From: Zonotrichia leucophrys gambelii
Taxonomy: Eukaryota; Chordata; Aves; Passeriformes; Passerellidae
DNA: 64,000 bases
Direction: 5' to 3'
NCBI RefSeq assembly: GCF_028769735.1
Contig: NC_088173.1
Coordinates: forward strand, 19,532,038-19,596,037
Part shown: piece after piece, positions 1-14,175 of the stretch
How the letters are laid out: every line of letters starts with the position of its first letter
Position numbering within the stretch: the first letter of the stretch is position 1
Program-made: the position numbers and the translations under genes
Notes under the pieces: generated by a model
The model's input: the letters and a program-made list of their open reading frames with translations, nothing else
Database searches by the model: none
Told to the model about the DNA's origin: nothing

Positions 1-3000
1 TGGGTTCAGAGCTTTGGAAAGGATCTTTTAAGGAACAAATTGGCCTGGTCTTTGTACCTGGATTCATGCAGTGTCCACTCCAGCGTATCAGTGGGGTGCT
101 GCATTTGAAGCCACATCTGAAATGCAGCACTGGTGCACTCTGAGGAAAGGCTGCCAGGTTCTCCAGGGGCTGCTCTCTCTGAGCACTTGAGTCTGTGACC
201 TCAGGCTAGAAGGAGGTGCGGACCTGGCTGCTGGTTAGCAGCAATGTGGTGGCACCTCAGGCTGTAGCACATCAGAACAAAATTAACTGTCCCTGTTTAG
301 GCCAGTAGTTAATGTAGAAGTACCTGATAAGATGAACTGTGACTGCCTCTCTAGTGCTGGTAACACACTGGAAAATAAATAAATAGAATTACTGATTTGT
401 TTGGCCTCAAATAGTTTAATACCATGCTTTATCATAAGGAGCTATTCTCTAACTCAGAATAACTAGTTTAGTTTATTTACCTAGATTTTGAGGAAAGCTA
501 TAGGAGTACAAGGCTATTAAATAAATCTGTTTACTCTGACCCAGGGAATATTGTTCTCTGTGTGGTTTGGGGGGTTATTTTAACAGAGATGAGTTGGAAT
601 TGAAATACTTACTAAAGAAAGGCAGCTAACCTAAACCTCTAATTATGTAGAAAACTTCAGGCTGAGCATTCAGCACTATAATTACCTCAAAATTACTACC
701 TGAGTCTGGACAAAATATTTTTCTTTGGCATTTTGCTTCATGCCTCCAGCTTGAAAGAGAAATTAAACCTGCAAATGCTGGAGGTGCTGTCAAAACAAGA
801 CAACCAAAGCAAGAAACAAGATGCTTTTTCATTTCTATCCTTTTTTCTCAAACATTTTCAACTTGTCTTCTGTAAAATAATTGCAAGATGCTATATAATT
901 TACTACTGTTCTTAATTAAACTTCAAGGTACTGAGCAAGGAGGTGAGATCAACAGATGAAGCTGAACACAAGTAAAAAGACCAGATTCTGGGAGCAGATA
1001 GCACCAAAGTACAAACATGCTCAGAAGTTTTTCAGCCTCTGTTCTAGTCTCAAGGACAGTTTGAAATAGAGAGCTTTGAAATTGGCTGAGTGAGAGCTCC
1101 TTTCTAAAGAGACCTGTGAAGCACAACTGTGATGTGTGCCTATTTTTCACTCATCTCTAGACACAAACATAAGAGGTCATTGGTAGCATAGTCATGGACT
1201 ATTTATGTCAAGGAAGTATGAACCCCAAAAATGCTGTTAGTGACCCTAAGCAAGTTGTAAATGTAAACTGGCCCGGTACCAGACAACAGTTAATGGCTGA
1301 CAGTGAATGGAGCCATCAGTGGGCCTGAGTGTATAAATGGTATTTACTGGTCAACTGGAGTTCAGACATTCTTCTAATTTTGATTTATAATGGACACTAG
1401 TGGACTCCCAACAGCTCTTCAGATGTGGGTATTGAATATGGGTCTGTGCTCAGACAGCATGGGAGGGTTTTCAAGTGGGAACATGTCCCACTTGGGCATA
1501 TGCTTAATTGACAGGTGTAGAACACTTTTCTCTTGGAGGCTGGTCTGCATGACATCTAGGAAGAGCACAGAAGAAAGGAGCTGTGAATCTGGTTTCCCCA
1601 AGGGCACACCAATCATCTGACCTTAAAACTTGTTCACCATTAGAGAAATCAGTGTAATGATGGTGTTTCTTGCAGAAATCTTGCATCAATCTTTCAATAA
1701 ACCTGTCTAGGTACAAAAATGGAAGTCTGGTATTTTTTCAAAGCTCAAAGGGTAGTTCCTGAATGTGATTCTGTGGCTCTTTGCTATGATCCTCTATAGC
1801 TGAGGATAAAACATAAAAGCAGTGCAGGATTTTCTGGAGTATAACTTATCTAATGGGTTTTTATGTCTTGACTCTTTTATGTACTGTTCTTCAGAGGTTA
1901 GCTTTCAGAGTTTTAGAAAATACCTGTGGAATCACATCAGACTTCTCTCAGCAGTGCTTCATCAATTTCCATTTGTATATTTTAGGCTATCAGTTGTTCC
2001 TGATGAATCTGTGCTTGAGGTGTGGTTCATAGTCAACCCTCCTTTGCTTACAGATAGTTTTAGATGGACAATTGAATGCTTTGGTTAAAATGTAGGCAGT
2101 AGAAACTCTTTCTACAGCATAATGGCTAGCAACTAGTGCTTTGTGACACACTTGGTTTTTTGGAGGCTTGAATAACAATTAGCAGGTGAGGAAAAGGAAC
2201 ATAAATGCTAGTTTTGATGGTTTTATATTAATTTACTGGTTCTCAAAACTTTTTAGTACAAATGATACTGTGACAAAATGTCAGTAGTATCAGTGAGTTG
2301 AACAGAAAGGCAATGTGTGTGGTGCCTTTGTAAATAACATTTTCTTTCGGTCAAGGGGCCAAGAATTGGACTGAACAAAGGGAGGACTTTTTTATCAATC
2401 ATTCTAGAAGGCATAGAAAAGTCAGAGTACAAAGTTGTCAAGGACTGTTTTGTGTGTGACAGCCTAAAGAAATCTGCATGATCATGAAACATTGTCAGGA
2501 CTTCCCAGGTAGTTTTTAGTTTATTTTTTCATTAATCTCTACAAAAAAAGTGAGATTACTATTCATTAAAAAAAAAATCTTCCTGTCACTTGCTTTAGCT
2601 GTTATGTGGTCCTTGAGAAAACCCAGAAGCGTGAAGGATGTTTATGCTTCCTGAACTATTCAAGAGTAAATGAGGAGTTGTGACTTTCAAGCCTGAGCAG
2701 CCTTTGTCTGAGAGAGCCAGCTATAGTGTTTTCGGGCCAAGAAGGGTAGAACGTATGCAATCCAAAGTTTAAACAAAAAAACAAATCAGAGTTTCAGCTT
2801 GAGTGAGTAAGTCCTCTGAGTTGTTCTAGGAAAAAGAAAATTGTTTTGTAAAATATGGTTTAAACATACCTTTTGTCTTCTATTAGAGTGAAGACTAGAA
2901 AACTCATATCATAAATCAGTTGATTCAAGTAATGAAGAATTGAAATTCTGCTTCCTGAATGCGTATGCTACTTAAGTTTATGAACATGTTGAAACATACA

Positions 3001-5481
3001 GTAATTGCAGGCTTCAGAACTATTCTGTTACTTACAAATACTTTCAATCTTGATAAAGGTCCTTTTCCCATGAGTTGCCTATCCGATGTCACTTGAAAAG
3101 ATAATTTTATAATGGATTCCAATGTCACTTGTAAAGATAATTTTAAGGGGAGATTTTTAATTGATAGCTTCCATGATTGTAACAGTGTTTTAGGGTTATT
3201 TTAATTCTAGAGGGTTGACAGCTTTTCAAAATTTTAACAAATCCTGCAGGTAAGAAATATGCACAAGTTGGAACTGCATGGAATAATTTAGGAGAAAAAT
3301 GAGTAACTCCTTGGAGTTTTTTAATTTTAAGAAAAAAATTTGCAATTATTGAAGTTTTTTTTCATTAATATGATCTCTCTTACTAGAAATGCAAAATTTT
3401 ACAGATGGTATTTAAGATTTGTATATTCCTTCTACAAATTGTAAGTAGTATGAAAAGACCTTCTAAATAAAGTTAAAATAATTTTGCTTACAGAAAACTT
3501 TAATAGTTTTTTCAAAGCTTTTGTAATACTTGTTACCAAAACATGAAGAAAAACTTAGTTTAGAGGTTTGAACAGAAGAATCATGAAGGAAGACTGTAAT
3601 TTTGAAGTGGAAAAATCTGTGTCATTGTGGGTGAAACTGGGATTTGCTAGACCTGGCATCCTGTCTCCAGCATGCTGGGCATTGTTGGACTACTGTAATT
3701 TACCAAATGTATACATTAGTATATGAGTATCTGAAAGGATTGTGCACAAATTCTATAGAGGATATATATGTATATACACTATATGTGTCCTGTATATATA
3801 TGCAGGATATTACTTTATAAACACTTTCTTATTTTTTTTCTCAGATGCAGTTGTAAACAATGTTATTCTCTTTAAATATCCCAGATGTAAAATGCAAACA
3901 TCCAGTTTAATGTAAAGGATTCAATTACATGTTTTAGTCTTCCTGATATGTACCACTAGAATACTTCAAAGAGCATGTAAATTTCTTTAATTTAGAATGG
4001 TCTTATCTAGCACATGGTAAATGTTAGCTCTAGGATGCAAGCTTGGATTTCAAAAATATTCCAAAAAGTTATTGAAAGGAGATTGTCCCTTTCTGTAAGG
4101 AAAATCATAACTTTCCTTTAACTTCTGAACATGATTTTAAAGCTCAGTGACAGAAGGAAACACATTGAAAGTGAAATATCCTATTGTGGTTTCATCTCAC
4201 CCTTTGAAGACAGTGGTAGGAGGAAACAAGGCTAATTTCATTGGCAGACAATGACAAACTACTTTTGAACCTGTTTAATTTCTTGCATGTGAGATGAGTT
4301 CTCTACTGGAAGGTTTTATAGTCTCTTATCTGGTGTCAATCTTCCAGCTTATATTTTCAAACAAGCTCTCTTGTCAAATTTAGTTTTCAAGGAATCTCAG
4401 ATACAACACATCTCCCTGCTTAATGCTATTTCTTACTTTAGTCAGGGAGGAGAGAAAAAAGAAGAACAAGAAAATAAGACATTGAGGAGATGTGTCTTCA
4501 AGCTACTTTTTTCATTAGATAGGAAAGTAAAACCCAGAGATCTAGCTATGCTGATATTTTGCCTCTGACAAAGGCAACTATCATATGCAAAGCCAAAGCA
4601 GCATCTAATTTTTCCTGCCTTATTGTCCCTGCTTTCAATGTAATCAGAAGATGGAGACATCATATCCAGCTACAGCTGTTATTTATTACTGTGCCTTCAA
4701 CTGAGCAGTGGGAAATTGCCTATGACAACAAAAGATCCTCTCACAAAACTGATTTTTTCCACTCTGATCTTCTGCTTATGAGCCGTGGCAAAATAGCTTG
4801 AGGTTTCTTTCTACAGTTGCCATTTTTGCTAATCTGCTGATCCACAGTCTTTGTACCAAAGGAACAACTGATCATCTTCTTTGCCATTCCTTGCCTTGCC
4901 ATCTTTCAGGTAACTCCTACCCAATCTAAAAATGTCCCTGGATTAAGCATCTTGTATCAATTGCTGGATACAACAGCAAGAGTCCATACTGTTCTTTGTG
5001 CTCTTGTCTTTCTAAGGAAAAGAGTTTACAGGGTAGACAGGATTGTCTCCTATTTTTTCTCTAAGGTGTCAGTATAGTGAAAATGTGCCTTTTGGTGCTG
5101 CCACAGTAATAGGAAAAGCTTTGCAGAAGATACAGAGAAATACCCTTAGGGTATAATTCAATCTCAACTGCCCTGAAATAAAAAGAGCTAGCATAGTACA
5201 GCTAGCGTGGAAGTAGGTTAAAGCAAATTTGACAAATGAAACCTAAAGTATAAATTTGTCCTATAATAGGAGAGAGGGGAAAAAACAAACTAATCCCAAC
5301 CCCCTTTTGTCTACACCTCCTGCCCTCCTTTAGTCCCCTTACTCCTGCCAATTTCTTAACTCATGTAGGACAACACAATACCTTGTTAAATAAATGACAC
5401 AATGGGTATTGGAGACTCTATTCCCAGCATTTTAGACTGGGCAGTTCACTGGAGAAGCAATAAAGTAGGTAGTGTGAATTC
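1..5481. other. AT-rich non-coding DNA, no gene seen
   Basis: No open frame here is long or protein-like enough to support, and I recognise no transposon. A 36-base-period tandem pair near 3.1 kb is listed separately. Around 3.76-3.81 kb there is a short, partly self-complementary run of TATATA/TGTATA. At 3248-3256 a good donor-like junction (CAG followed by GTAAGA) lies 39 bases after a TTCTAG acceptor-like site, but the segment between is too short to judge. Intron or intergenic DNA is the most likely reading. Confidence 0.6.
3086..3145. repeat. Imperfect tandem pair, period 36
   Basis: A 24-base segment beginning ATGTCACTTG and ending AAAGATAATTTTA occurs at 3086-3109 and again at 3122-3145, differing by one base. 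The spacing of 36 bases and the near identity point to a small local duplication. Confidence 0.75.
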
Positions 5482-6012
5482 ATAGTCATAGAATGGCTCA
5501 GGTTGGATGGGAGGTCATCTAGTTCACACTCCCCTGTCCCATGGACAAGGGACACCTTTCACTAAACCAGATTGCTCAGAGCTCCATCCAGCTTGGTCTT
5601 CAACACTTCCAGGGAGTGAACACGTGCTCTGGGCATCCTGTTTCAGTGCCTCACCACCCTCACAGTAAAGAATTTCTTCCTATTAGCTAGTCCAAACCTA
5701 CCCTCTTTCAGTTTGAAGTCATGGCCCCTTGTCCTTATGAAAAGTCCTTCTCCAGCCTTCTTGTAGGTGCCTTTTAGCTATTGGATGGCTGCAGTTAGGT
5801 CACCATGAAGCCTTCTCTTCTCCAGGCTGAACAATCCCAGTCCTCTCAGCCTTTCCTCATAGGAGAGGTGCTCCATCTCTCTAATCAACTGGATGGCCTC
5901 CTCTGGACTCACTACAACAGGTTGATGTCTTTCCTGTGCTGGGGAGCCCAGAATTGGCTGCAACACTCCAGGTGGATCACATGAGAACAGTGTAGAGGGG
6001 CTTCCATCTGGC
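5482..6012 (-). mobile_element. CR1 LINE 3' fragment
   Basis: This is the 3' end of a chicken-repeat-1 (CR1) non-LTR retrotransposon in minus orientation. It opens on the plus strand with the reverse complement of the CR1 tail (TCATAGAATGG then a GGTTGGA motif) and runs through the typical untranslated and ORF2 end. On the minus strand, 5778-5966 still encodes recognisable CR1 ORF2 C-terminal motifs, including [19 protein letters not shown] and GDLTAA. CR1 inserts by target-primed reverse transcription and is usually 5'-truncated; this copy is about 530 bp of an element of several kb. Several substitutions show it is old and inactive. The 5' edge is approximate. Confidence 0.93.
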
Positions 6013-6871
6013 TAAAGCAAAGGATGGACATTGGCATTTCCATAATTGCCTCAGTTCAGGGTGTGGAAGCTTGTGCTTTCTTGTTTCGATTTGACTTTTC
6101 TCTTTGATCAGCTTTGACACTAAAAGCATTAACATGAGCATCTTTGTTCAGAAAAATGACCTCTAGGCTTTGTGCTTTACTGGTTTAGTCTTTCTGCTTT
6201 TCTGTGTTTGGCATGTGCATAGAGGATGTTTGGTTCAGTCAAGTTCCTTTAGGAAGAGGTGTGTGTTTCTGGCAGATCCTTGGTGACTGTGCAGACATTT
6301 TTGTTCCTCTCCTCCCCACGTTGAAGTTATGTACAAACACATCTAAATTTTGGCTAGTACTTATTGCTTTGTAAAGATGCTATTAGAATGGAAATACCTC
6401 TAGAAAGAAGAGGGAAAGGCAGTTGGGATGGTAATGGCTTCCAGTGGTTGTTGCCTGTGTTTTAAAAGGCAGCTAATGATAAACTAAAGAACCAACTGTG
6501 GTAAAACATCAAAAGAACACCAAGTAAAGCTGATAATGAACAACTGGAGGAGTAAATTGGAGAAAGCAAAAAAATGTGTGGAAATGGAACAGAAGAATTG
6601 GTCATTTTTTGATGTAAAAGGTATTTCCATAGTAGATCTTTCACTGTTTATCTTCCTTCTTGTAGTGTGTGCAGTATGAATCACTGAGTTACTTCCTACC
6701 TAGTGTGATAAGATTAAAACACTGGGGAAATTTAGAAAGGAAATTATAGATATTATACAGAGAATGACCTTTATCAAGGATGCTTTTTTCATTGCAACTC
6801 CTTACCAGTAGGGAAAAATTAGCATCCTACCCAGAGAAATAGGAACTAAGTGTGGAAAAGATTTTGATGAG

Positions 6872-6889
6872 TTTTTTTTTTTTTTTTTT
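6872..6889. repeat. Poly-T tract (18)
   Basis: An uninterrupted run of 18 T. There is no recognisable retroposon body on either side, so it is called a simple homopolymer and not a SINE or processed-transcript tail. Confidence 0.8.
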
Positions 6890-9596
6890 GAGATGACTTT
6901 TCTTGTCTCATAAGGTAACAAACCTATGTATACTTCCTTTCTTATTTTATCAAGGAAAGATGGCATAGATCAGAAATCATTGTTGCCTTGCAAGATATGG
7001 GAATATAAACTCTCAAATCTAGGCTCCATTCAGCTGCTGTGCAAAGCAACTTCCAGAATTCTTCCAAAATTAAAAAAATAAAATTTGATTTTCAATTTCT
7101 TTTTAGTAGGGTTATTTTACCTCTGTATTGAATTAATGCCTTCAACTGTTTCATTTGCAATCGTGTAATCCTGGATTACAGGAAAGTAGACCACCATAAT
7201 AATGACATGTTTATAGATGTGCTTCTTTTTTCCATCTGATTTGAGAAGCTATTATTATTGTGGCTTGCCAGAAGGAGTCTAAAGCAGGAAAAAATATTTG
7301 ACAGTCATGGTTATTTATGTGAACACAACACTGATGGGCAACAGTTTGAGTGGGCTGTGTAACTTTATTTTCTTTTCATTCCATCAGCACAAATCCAACT
7401 CTTTTGCTGTTCTGATCAAATGCTCTTGGTTCAGGTAATTATTTAACATAATGTTGGAAGTCCTTGATGTTTGTTTATTTCATAAACAGAGAGCTTATTT
7501 CCAGTCTGCCTTCCTCCACAGCTGGCGTTTTATCACCTATCACCTGTGAAAATTACCTGGTATAAAAATTGAAAAATACTGTGAAAGAAGGCTGTGGTGG
7601 ATACCTGGACCTTTCCAGGCAACACTTCTGGGAGAAATGGGATGTACAGTCCTTGGGCTGGGTATTATGGTATAGCTGTCTTTTGACTGGTGGTTTTTAA
7701 TTGCCTGGGTTATCTGAACACTTTCTGGTTACTAAATGCACATTTTAGAGTCTCCTTAGTAGCATTGCCCATCTGTTTTCCCCTTTCACAATTGGAGAAG
7801 TAGGAGGGAATTCACCCCAGGGAAGAGAAGATGCTGGTGGAGAGGAAGGGCATCCACGTTCAAAGTGTCTGAGACACATCCTCTCATCACCAAAATACTC
7901 TTCCTCTTGTTGTCGAGTGACTCCTAATGTTGGAATGGACAAAAATAGAATGGAAAAAAATTGGAAATTTGGAGCTTGTATGGAGGAGAAGCAAACTGAG
8001 GCTTTTGTAGTTAGGTTTTTCAGCAGAGTAGGTAAAACATAAGGATTGCACTAAAAAAAGTGATCACCGATAAGTGAAGCATTGAGGAGTTAGCATTGCC
8101 AATATAAAAAGAGTTGAAAAGAAATTTCTAGATATATCAGGCTGGAATTTTTAAAGTGCACATAAAAGAAAACTGGTATTGCAGTAGAAGCTAAAATAAT
8201 TGCCTCTGTATTTCATTTCTGTCATCCTTCAAAGCTGCAAAGTGGTAAGAAATTACAGTATTAATGTTCCCACTAAAGCTGAATGAAAGCTGACTCTGTT
8301 TCTAAGGAGACATATCCACTATAGTAATATTGCTGTAAAGTAAGCACTTGGAATTACATTTGTAGAATTTATAATCCAAATTCAAGCATCCCAAATCCTT
8401 TCAGTGTTCTATTTCTATGTTCATATTTTAGTAACTGATGCTGATATTATTTTTATTTTATGGGCTTAAGGGAATGTCTGCTCTAGTTGGAAAGCTTTCA
8501 GAGAACAAAGTTTTATTTTTAGATCAAGTGAATCTGACCCAGATAAAATCTGGACTTTAACTTGCCAATTACATAGTTTCAAGCAATGAATAGCACATCT
8601 GAGGAGACAGATGAGTTGAGATTTTTATTTCACTAGTTATTTGATATGCAAGGATGTGTCATTATGCGCAGTGTATCTTGCTTGTATTGGCATATTAGTT
8701 TGTGGAAAATTGCAATATATAGAAAACATCAATAGGCAAATTATTAGTGTTTTGTTCTTAACAAGAGCATAACTATTTGCATGTTGGTTTAAGTAACTCA
8801 ACAAGATTTTGTTAGTGGAGGAAAAGGAAGTGGAGACTTGTACCCTTTATGGGAAGGAGTGTGGTATTTTAGCCATTCTGGACAGCATTTAGCACTAAGC
8901 CTTACTGCACCTGGGAGGCGTATCTGTTACGTGGGTCCATTGCACTTTTGCCAGTAATTCTGCTTTTCCACAAACTATCTGAAAGTAGTGAGGTGATAAA
9001 AAAGTCTAATTCCCAGCCTTGTAGTTGAATTATTTTTAAACTTGACTCATTAATGGAACTCTTGGGATGTGACACGTGATGTTTACTGAGAGAAAGAGGT
9101 GACGTTTTCCTCACGTAATTTTTTTGCTCGTGTTTGAGTGTCCATGTAGGGGTGAGTGGTCATGAGTTACAATGAGCAAAGTGCACAAATGGTTCAGTGA
9201 AATGTTGCTAGCTGATGCATTCTATGGCACTGAGGTCTTCTATCAGAGAAAACTCTAGACTTAAACATTATTGGTGTACTTTAAATTTCTGTTTCTAAAC
9301 TAAAAGGATGTCAATAGAACTAATAATGTTTCTTCTTACTGAAGTATTATTTAGAAGAAACCATGATTTATTCCACTAGTTTTCTTCATTTAAAAATTTG
9401 GATTTTCAGGAATAAATGGACCGTTTTTGTTCTTAGTATTGTATATTTTTTTAAAGGTACACCAGGTGGTATCAACATTCCAATTTCTTAATAGCATAAT
9501 TAAGGAGGGGATGATGTATCACTAGTACCAATGCTTTAAAAAGATGAGTTTTATTTCTGTGAAGGAAAGAGTATTATCAAGATTTACTCTTCCTTT

Positions 9597-9616
9597 TATA
9601 TATATATATATATATA
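9597..9616. repeat. (TA)n microsatellite
   Basis: A short, pure alternating TA run of about 10 units, following TTT and ending in a short A tract. Likely length-polymorphic. Confidence 0.85.
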
Positions 9617-10740
9617 AAAAATGAAAAGTCCCCTTGGCTGTTAGGCTTTCTATGTGGTGAGATACAATTCTTTTGGTTAATTAATATGTTTGACGTAATG
9701 GTTTATGCTGTGTACTCGTAGAAGAAATACATATTTTTTAATATTCAGAAATTGAGCAATGAAACTTTTTTTCCCATTTCAATGCAGAACTAGTTTGAAA
9801 CTCACAAGATGGTAAAATTACTGCATGCAAAGGGCGTGAATTTGTTTAAAAAATGACAGCCAAAGAAAACCTGTGTAGGACAACACATCATGATCTCATT
9901 TTGAAGAGGAGACAATTTAACTTATAAATTAATCTAGCAAGGTTAAAAAAGCTTTTATGAGATCTGATGAGACTGGTCAGCACCTGTGTTAGCAGTTGTA
10001 ATACAGTGATAGGACCATGTCTTCAGACATGTTACATTCCTGCTGTAGTACCCTGCTATGCTGAAAAAATCTGTATTATCTCCAATGCAGACACTCAGAT
10101 TTAGAGCAGCATGAATACCTTTGTTTTTAGCCCCTATAAATCAGAAGAAATTCTCCCAGTTGTTGGTAGGGATCTTGAAGCAATTTTGTAGCTGCAGTCC
10201 AATCAGATAATGCTACTCTCTAAGGGGTACAATGAACACAGAGAAGAAAATATTAATATCACAGCTCACCCCAGAGGTGACTGCATTTCAATTTGATAAA
10301 TGGTTTATTATCATCATCATCTTATCTGTCAAGCTTTGAGTGCATTTTGAAGACTTTGGGAAGAATAAATCTCTATAATCATTGCTCATTGCCATTCACA
10401 GCAGTATGCCAAATGACGTATGCTCTATTAGCCATAGCCCAAAAAACTTTAATTATTTTATTTTGTTGTGGGGGGAAATAAAAACCTTTTTCTTAATTGT
10501 TTTGTCTTCATGTGCTGTTTTAATGTGATTCCAGAACAGCAATATGGTATTCCTGCAACAATGCCTCCTGTTTTCCAGCCCAAGGTGCCTGCCTCCACTG
10601 TCATCAGAGCAGATTAGTGAACTTACATCACCTTAAAATGACTCTAACAGCTCAATCAGCCTAAGTTTTGTTGTTGCAAACATTTGATAAATGTTCAGAT
10701 TGAACATGAAATGACTGTTTTGTTTTTCTGTCACACAATT

Positions 10741-11229
10741 TCAAGTTAACTGCAGTTTTAATACACAGAGTGCTTCAAACACAACCAGGGCTGTGCAAAT
10801 TTTCATGTCCTTAGCGATTATTTGAAAATGATGCCCAAGAAATCTTTCGCTTTGAAAAGTGGTAATTTGACATTTGAATGTAGCATAACGCTTTCCTCTA
10901 AACTGATTGTGGTTTTTTTTGGTCTCCATGCATGTACACACACAAATATGTAAATCTAAACTTTTTTTTGGTCTGTTGCTATGATTTGGCAATTGTACTG
11001 ACCAAAAGGGATTTGTTTCAGGAGGTATAATTCTTAGCAATATACTTTCATCCTTCCAGTGAAGTATGCTGCATGAGCATCTATAACAAAGAAAATGCTG
11101 TGGCGATTGCTTGACTGCAAGTGTTGGTTGAACTAAGTTAATTTTAAAATGAGGCTTTAAACTATATGGGTAAAACATATTCTGCATTTCAAGGCCAGAT
11201 GTCTCCTGCAGTTTTTCCAAAATGTACAT
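10741..11229 (-). other. 162-codon open frame, function unknown, probably chance
   Basis: This is the longest open frame in the window. It starts at an ATG (CAT on the plus strand at 11227-11229) and is AT-rich with unremarkable composition. I see no signal peptide, transmembrane helix, repeated unit or family motif. The scattered Cys residues (for example CYRCSC near residue 48) do not make a known zinc-binding pattern. No convincing promoter, splice site or poly(A) signal frames it. In 64 kb of DNA at this base composition, a chance frame of this size is uncommon but not surprising, so I do not call it a CDS. Confidence 0.2.
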
Positions 11230-12949
11230 CCCCTAATATAACTAATTTTGGAAGTTTTGACTAAAATCTAAGCAGAAGCTTAAACCTGTGCTACTCAGTA
11301 GTGATTCATTAAGTTTGTGATTCAGTTTTGGACGGTTCTAAATGTAATTTTGTCCAATGTTGGTACCTCTGACTTTGCTTTAGACAGTTTGAGGAAAATG
11401 GCTGTGTCTACACTTAAGGACAGGTACAGTTGACACAATAATGCTTCATTCTCTGGTAAACCTGGAAAGGGAGGACTGCAGGGAGGTGCACAGGAGCTTG
11501 CTGCTCTTTCACATGTCTGGGTTTTCTGCTGTAGGAAACTACAGTGCATGTTAATCTCTTATCCTGGCATGCAGCTGGCCTGTGGTCAGGGGTGTGTGCT
11601 CAAGTGCTGGGGCTGAGATGTAGCCAGTAAAATTCTGGGCTCTAAAATTTTACAAGACCAGCCAAATTCTTTGACAAGACTTAAAAATAATACTCGAGGC
11701 TTATCTCTGATATTTGTCACCCAAAAAGTTGAGTGAAACCTTTGAATACCTATCAGATCATTTACAAAACACTAGAAAAGGTAATATTCTGTTTTATTTG
11801 AACGTAAGACCACAACGCCTCTCAAGGGACTCTAATATTAGCCATTTCCTTACTTTTCCAGGTCAAATGAAAAAAAGTCCATATGTCATGTCCTTTCTCT
11901 TGAAACTACTTCTTCTACTGCTCGCTTTCTTGGTGCCCTTGTCTTAGCTGTTAAATTGTTGTTTTAATGAATTGATTCCAGCCCACTTAATATAAAAGCT
12001 CATGTAGAAATTGGCAGATATGGCAGGAACTTCTATACACCTTCTCTTCCTCAAATTTCTCAGGAATTCAAGTCAGTTTCCTTGTCTTAAAGAGGATTGA
12101 AATTAATATTGAAAATTATGACAATTTGTTTATCACGAACTTTTCCCATTTTTTTCTGAGCTGTACAGGGGCTTTGATATTTGGCAATGACACAATTTTG
12201 CCATACAACACTACCTTCTCTTAAAAAGTAACAAGTAAATTCCTTACCTATGCAGGATGCTAGCATTAGGGCATAATGAAAGGTATCTGGAATTAAGGCC
12301 TTTCTCATGTATTGTAACAGACTGCTTGGCAGGTAGCGGGGCTGTTGTGAATAACACAGAGATATAAAGCCTCTTTCTGGAAGAGTTGTTTTGGGTTTTT
12401 TTAGAAGCTGTCTGTCTATTGTATCATAGGCAGGTTGGGCTTTGCCTCTTTAGTCTGATAAAAGAGAGAAGGAAACACACACCCACTTGGAATATGTCAC
12501 ATTCTGACTACACTAGACTACTATATTTTATACTAAATTACCGAAGTTACTCAATTGTGTGATTTCTTATAAGCTGAAATCTTGAATTATGTGCATCCTA
12601 GTAGCTTCTTCATAGTAGATTGGTTTCTGGCAGATAAATAGTTTGCCTGTCTTGGAAGAAAATTTTGAAAGCTTTTTGTCCCTGCTCTTTTTATTCTATT
12701 ATGTTGAATTTGTTGAAAAAGGCTTTTCACTTCCTGATGATTTTGTGTCACAAAGCCATAGCAAGAAATTTGGATGAAAAAGGGAGAACAAGTAAAACTT
12801 TATTTCAACAGCTTTTTGTAGTACTCTAAAAACTGGCCTGATATCTCTTTCCAATTTGTAGTAAGATTGGTTCAGTATAACTGATTTGAAGTAGTTTGGA
12901 AAGTCTCTGAATTTTAAATATTTCTGATGAATGTATACGTGATGTGTTT

Positions 12950-13018
12950 CAAGCTGTAATCCAACTCCCATTGAAGTCAATGGCAACGCTGCCATCAATT
13001 CCTATGGTGCAGAAGTGG
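12950..13018. repeat. Possible ancient amniote repeat fragment
   Basis: The core CCCATTGAAGTCAATGG resembles a motif I remember from old interspersed repeats in reptile and bird genomes. Only about 70 bases look shared, and I cannot name the family. It could equally be unique sequence with a short internal inverted repeat (CCATTGA/TCAATGG). Confidence 0.25.
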
Positions 13019-14148
13019 ACTTATAATGAGCTATTTAATGTTTCACTTATCTAAATTGTCACAGCTTGAAAGCTCTAGCAAAGGACGGGTGGGGTTGTGG
13101 AATGACTGGAGGGTCTGTAAATGTAATCAAAGAGACCAGATTGTGTGTGAGAAGCTGTTTCATCTCAATCTCTTTCATCTATAGAAACCTGATAGAATTT
13201 GTTTAGTACATTCTGGCACATTCTGTGTACGGAAATACACAGTCAAATGCAGTATTTAGAATGGCTCTTCAGAACAAAAGTAGATAGATGAATCGTTTTA
13301 CAGTTAAGTAGCTATAATTCAGCAGTTTTGAGTTCTTCACATTCTGTCACAAAACTCCTGCTGAAAATGTCTTTTTTGTAAACCATACTACTAGTTTTCT
13401 TATCTGTACAATTATAGAAGCATATATTTGTTTCTTGGAGGAGACTGAAAATATATGCTCTAATATTTATGGAGTGTTACAAATGAATTAAGACTATCTC
13501 TTATGATAGCTGGTTTAATATAAGAATATATTTCATATATCTAATCTCAGTTTGTTGTTCAGAATTGCCAAGACTCAAATGGTGGCTGTTATGAGGGGTT
13601 TTGTTTTGCCTTTTTTTTGTTTTTCCATGAGTTTCTCTCAGCTGTGAAAATCCACTGGGACTAAATGCACTGAAAGGTTCACTAAACCAAATGAACAAAT
13701 AAATGGATGTTCTTTAAAAACATTCTGACAAAATATGGAACAAATTGTAGTAATGTTAGGTATATTTGCTAGTTCAGTAGTTTAAGTGTGAAAGAAGTGT
13801 GATTTCATCATCATCTTTTGAAAGACTTAGAGACTTTAATGATGAAAGAGCTAACATGTGTATTGTGCATGTTTACCACAAGCAGTCAGCAAGTCATCTG
13901 CAGCAAGGTGGGAAAAGTTGCAGTGTATTTGACATAGATCTGATTTCATGATTACCTGGTGTTGTAAGAAAAAGATAGCTTTGAGATAAGAGGTAAGCTC
14001 ATATAATGTTTTCTTTGAATTTTGGCATTCTAAAACCCAGTTTGGAACCTGTACAACAGTAATAATCAAATCTTGGCCAGATCACAGCATGCCTCTTCAA
14101 CCCCAGTGAACTGAATTGTGGCAAACTTAAAAGTTGGTGCTGCTAGAG

Positions 14149-14175
14149 AATTAAAAAAAAAAAAATATATATATA
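14149..14175. repeat. A-tract followed by (AT)n
   Basis: A run of about 13 A passes into alternating AT. It is simple low-complexity DNA with no retroposon body visible upstream. Confidence 0.8.
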
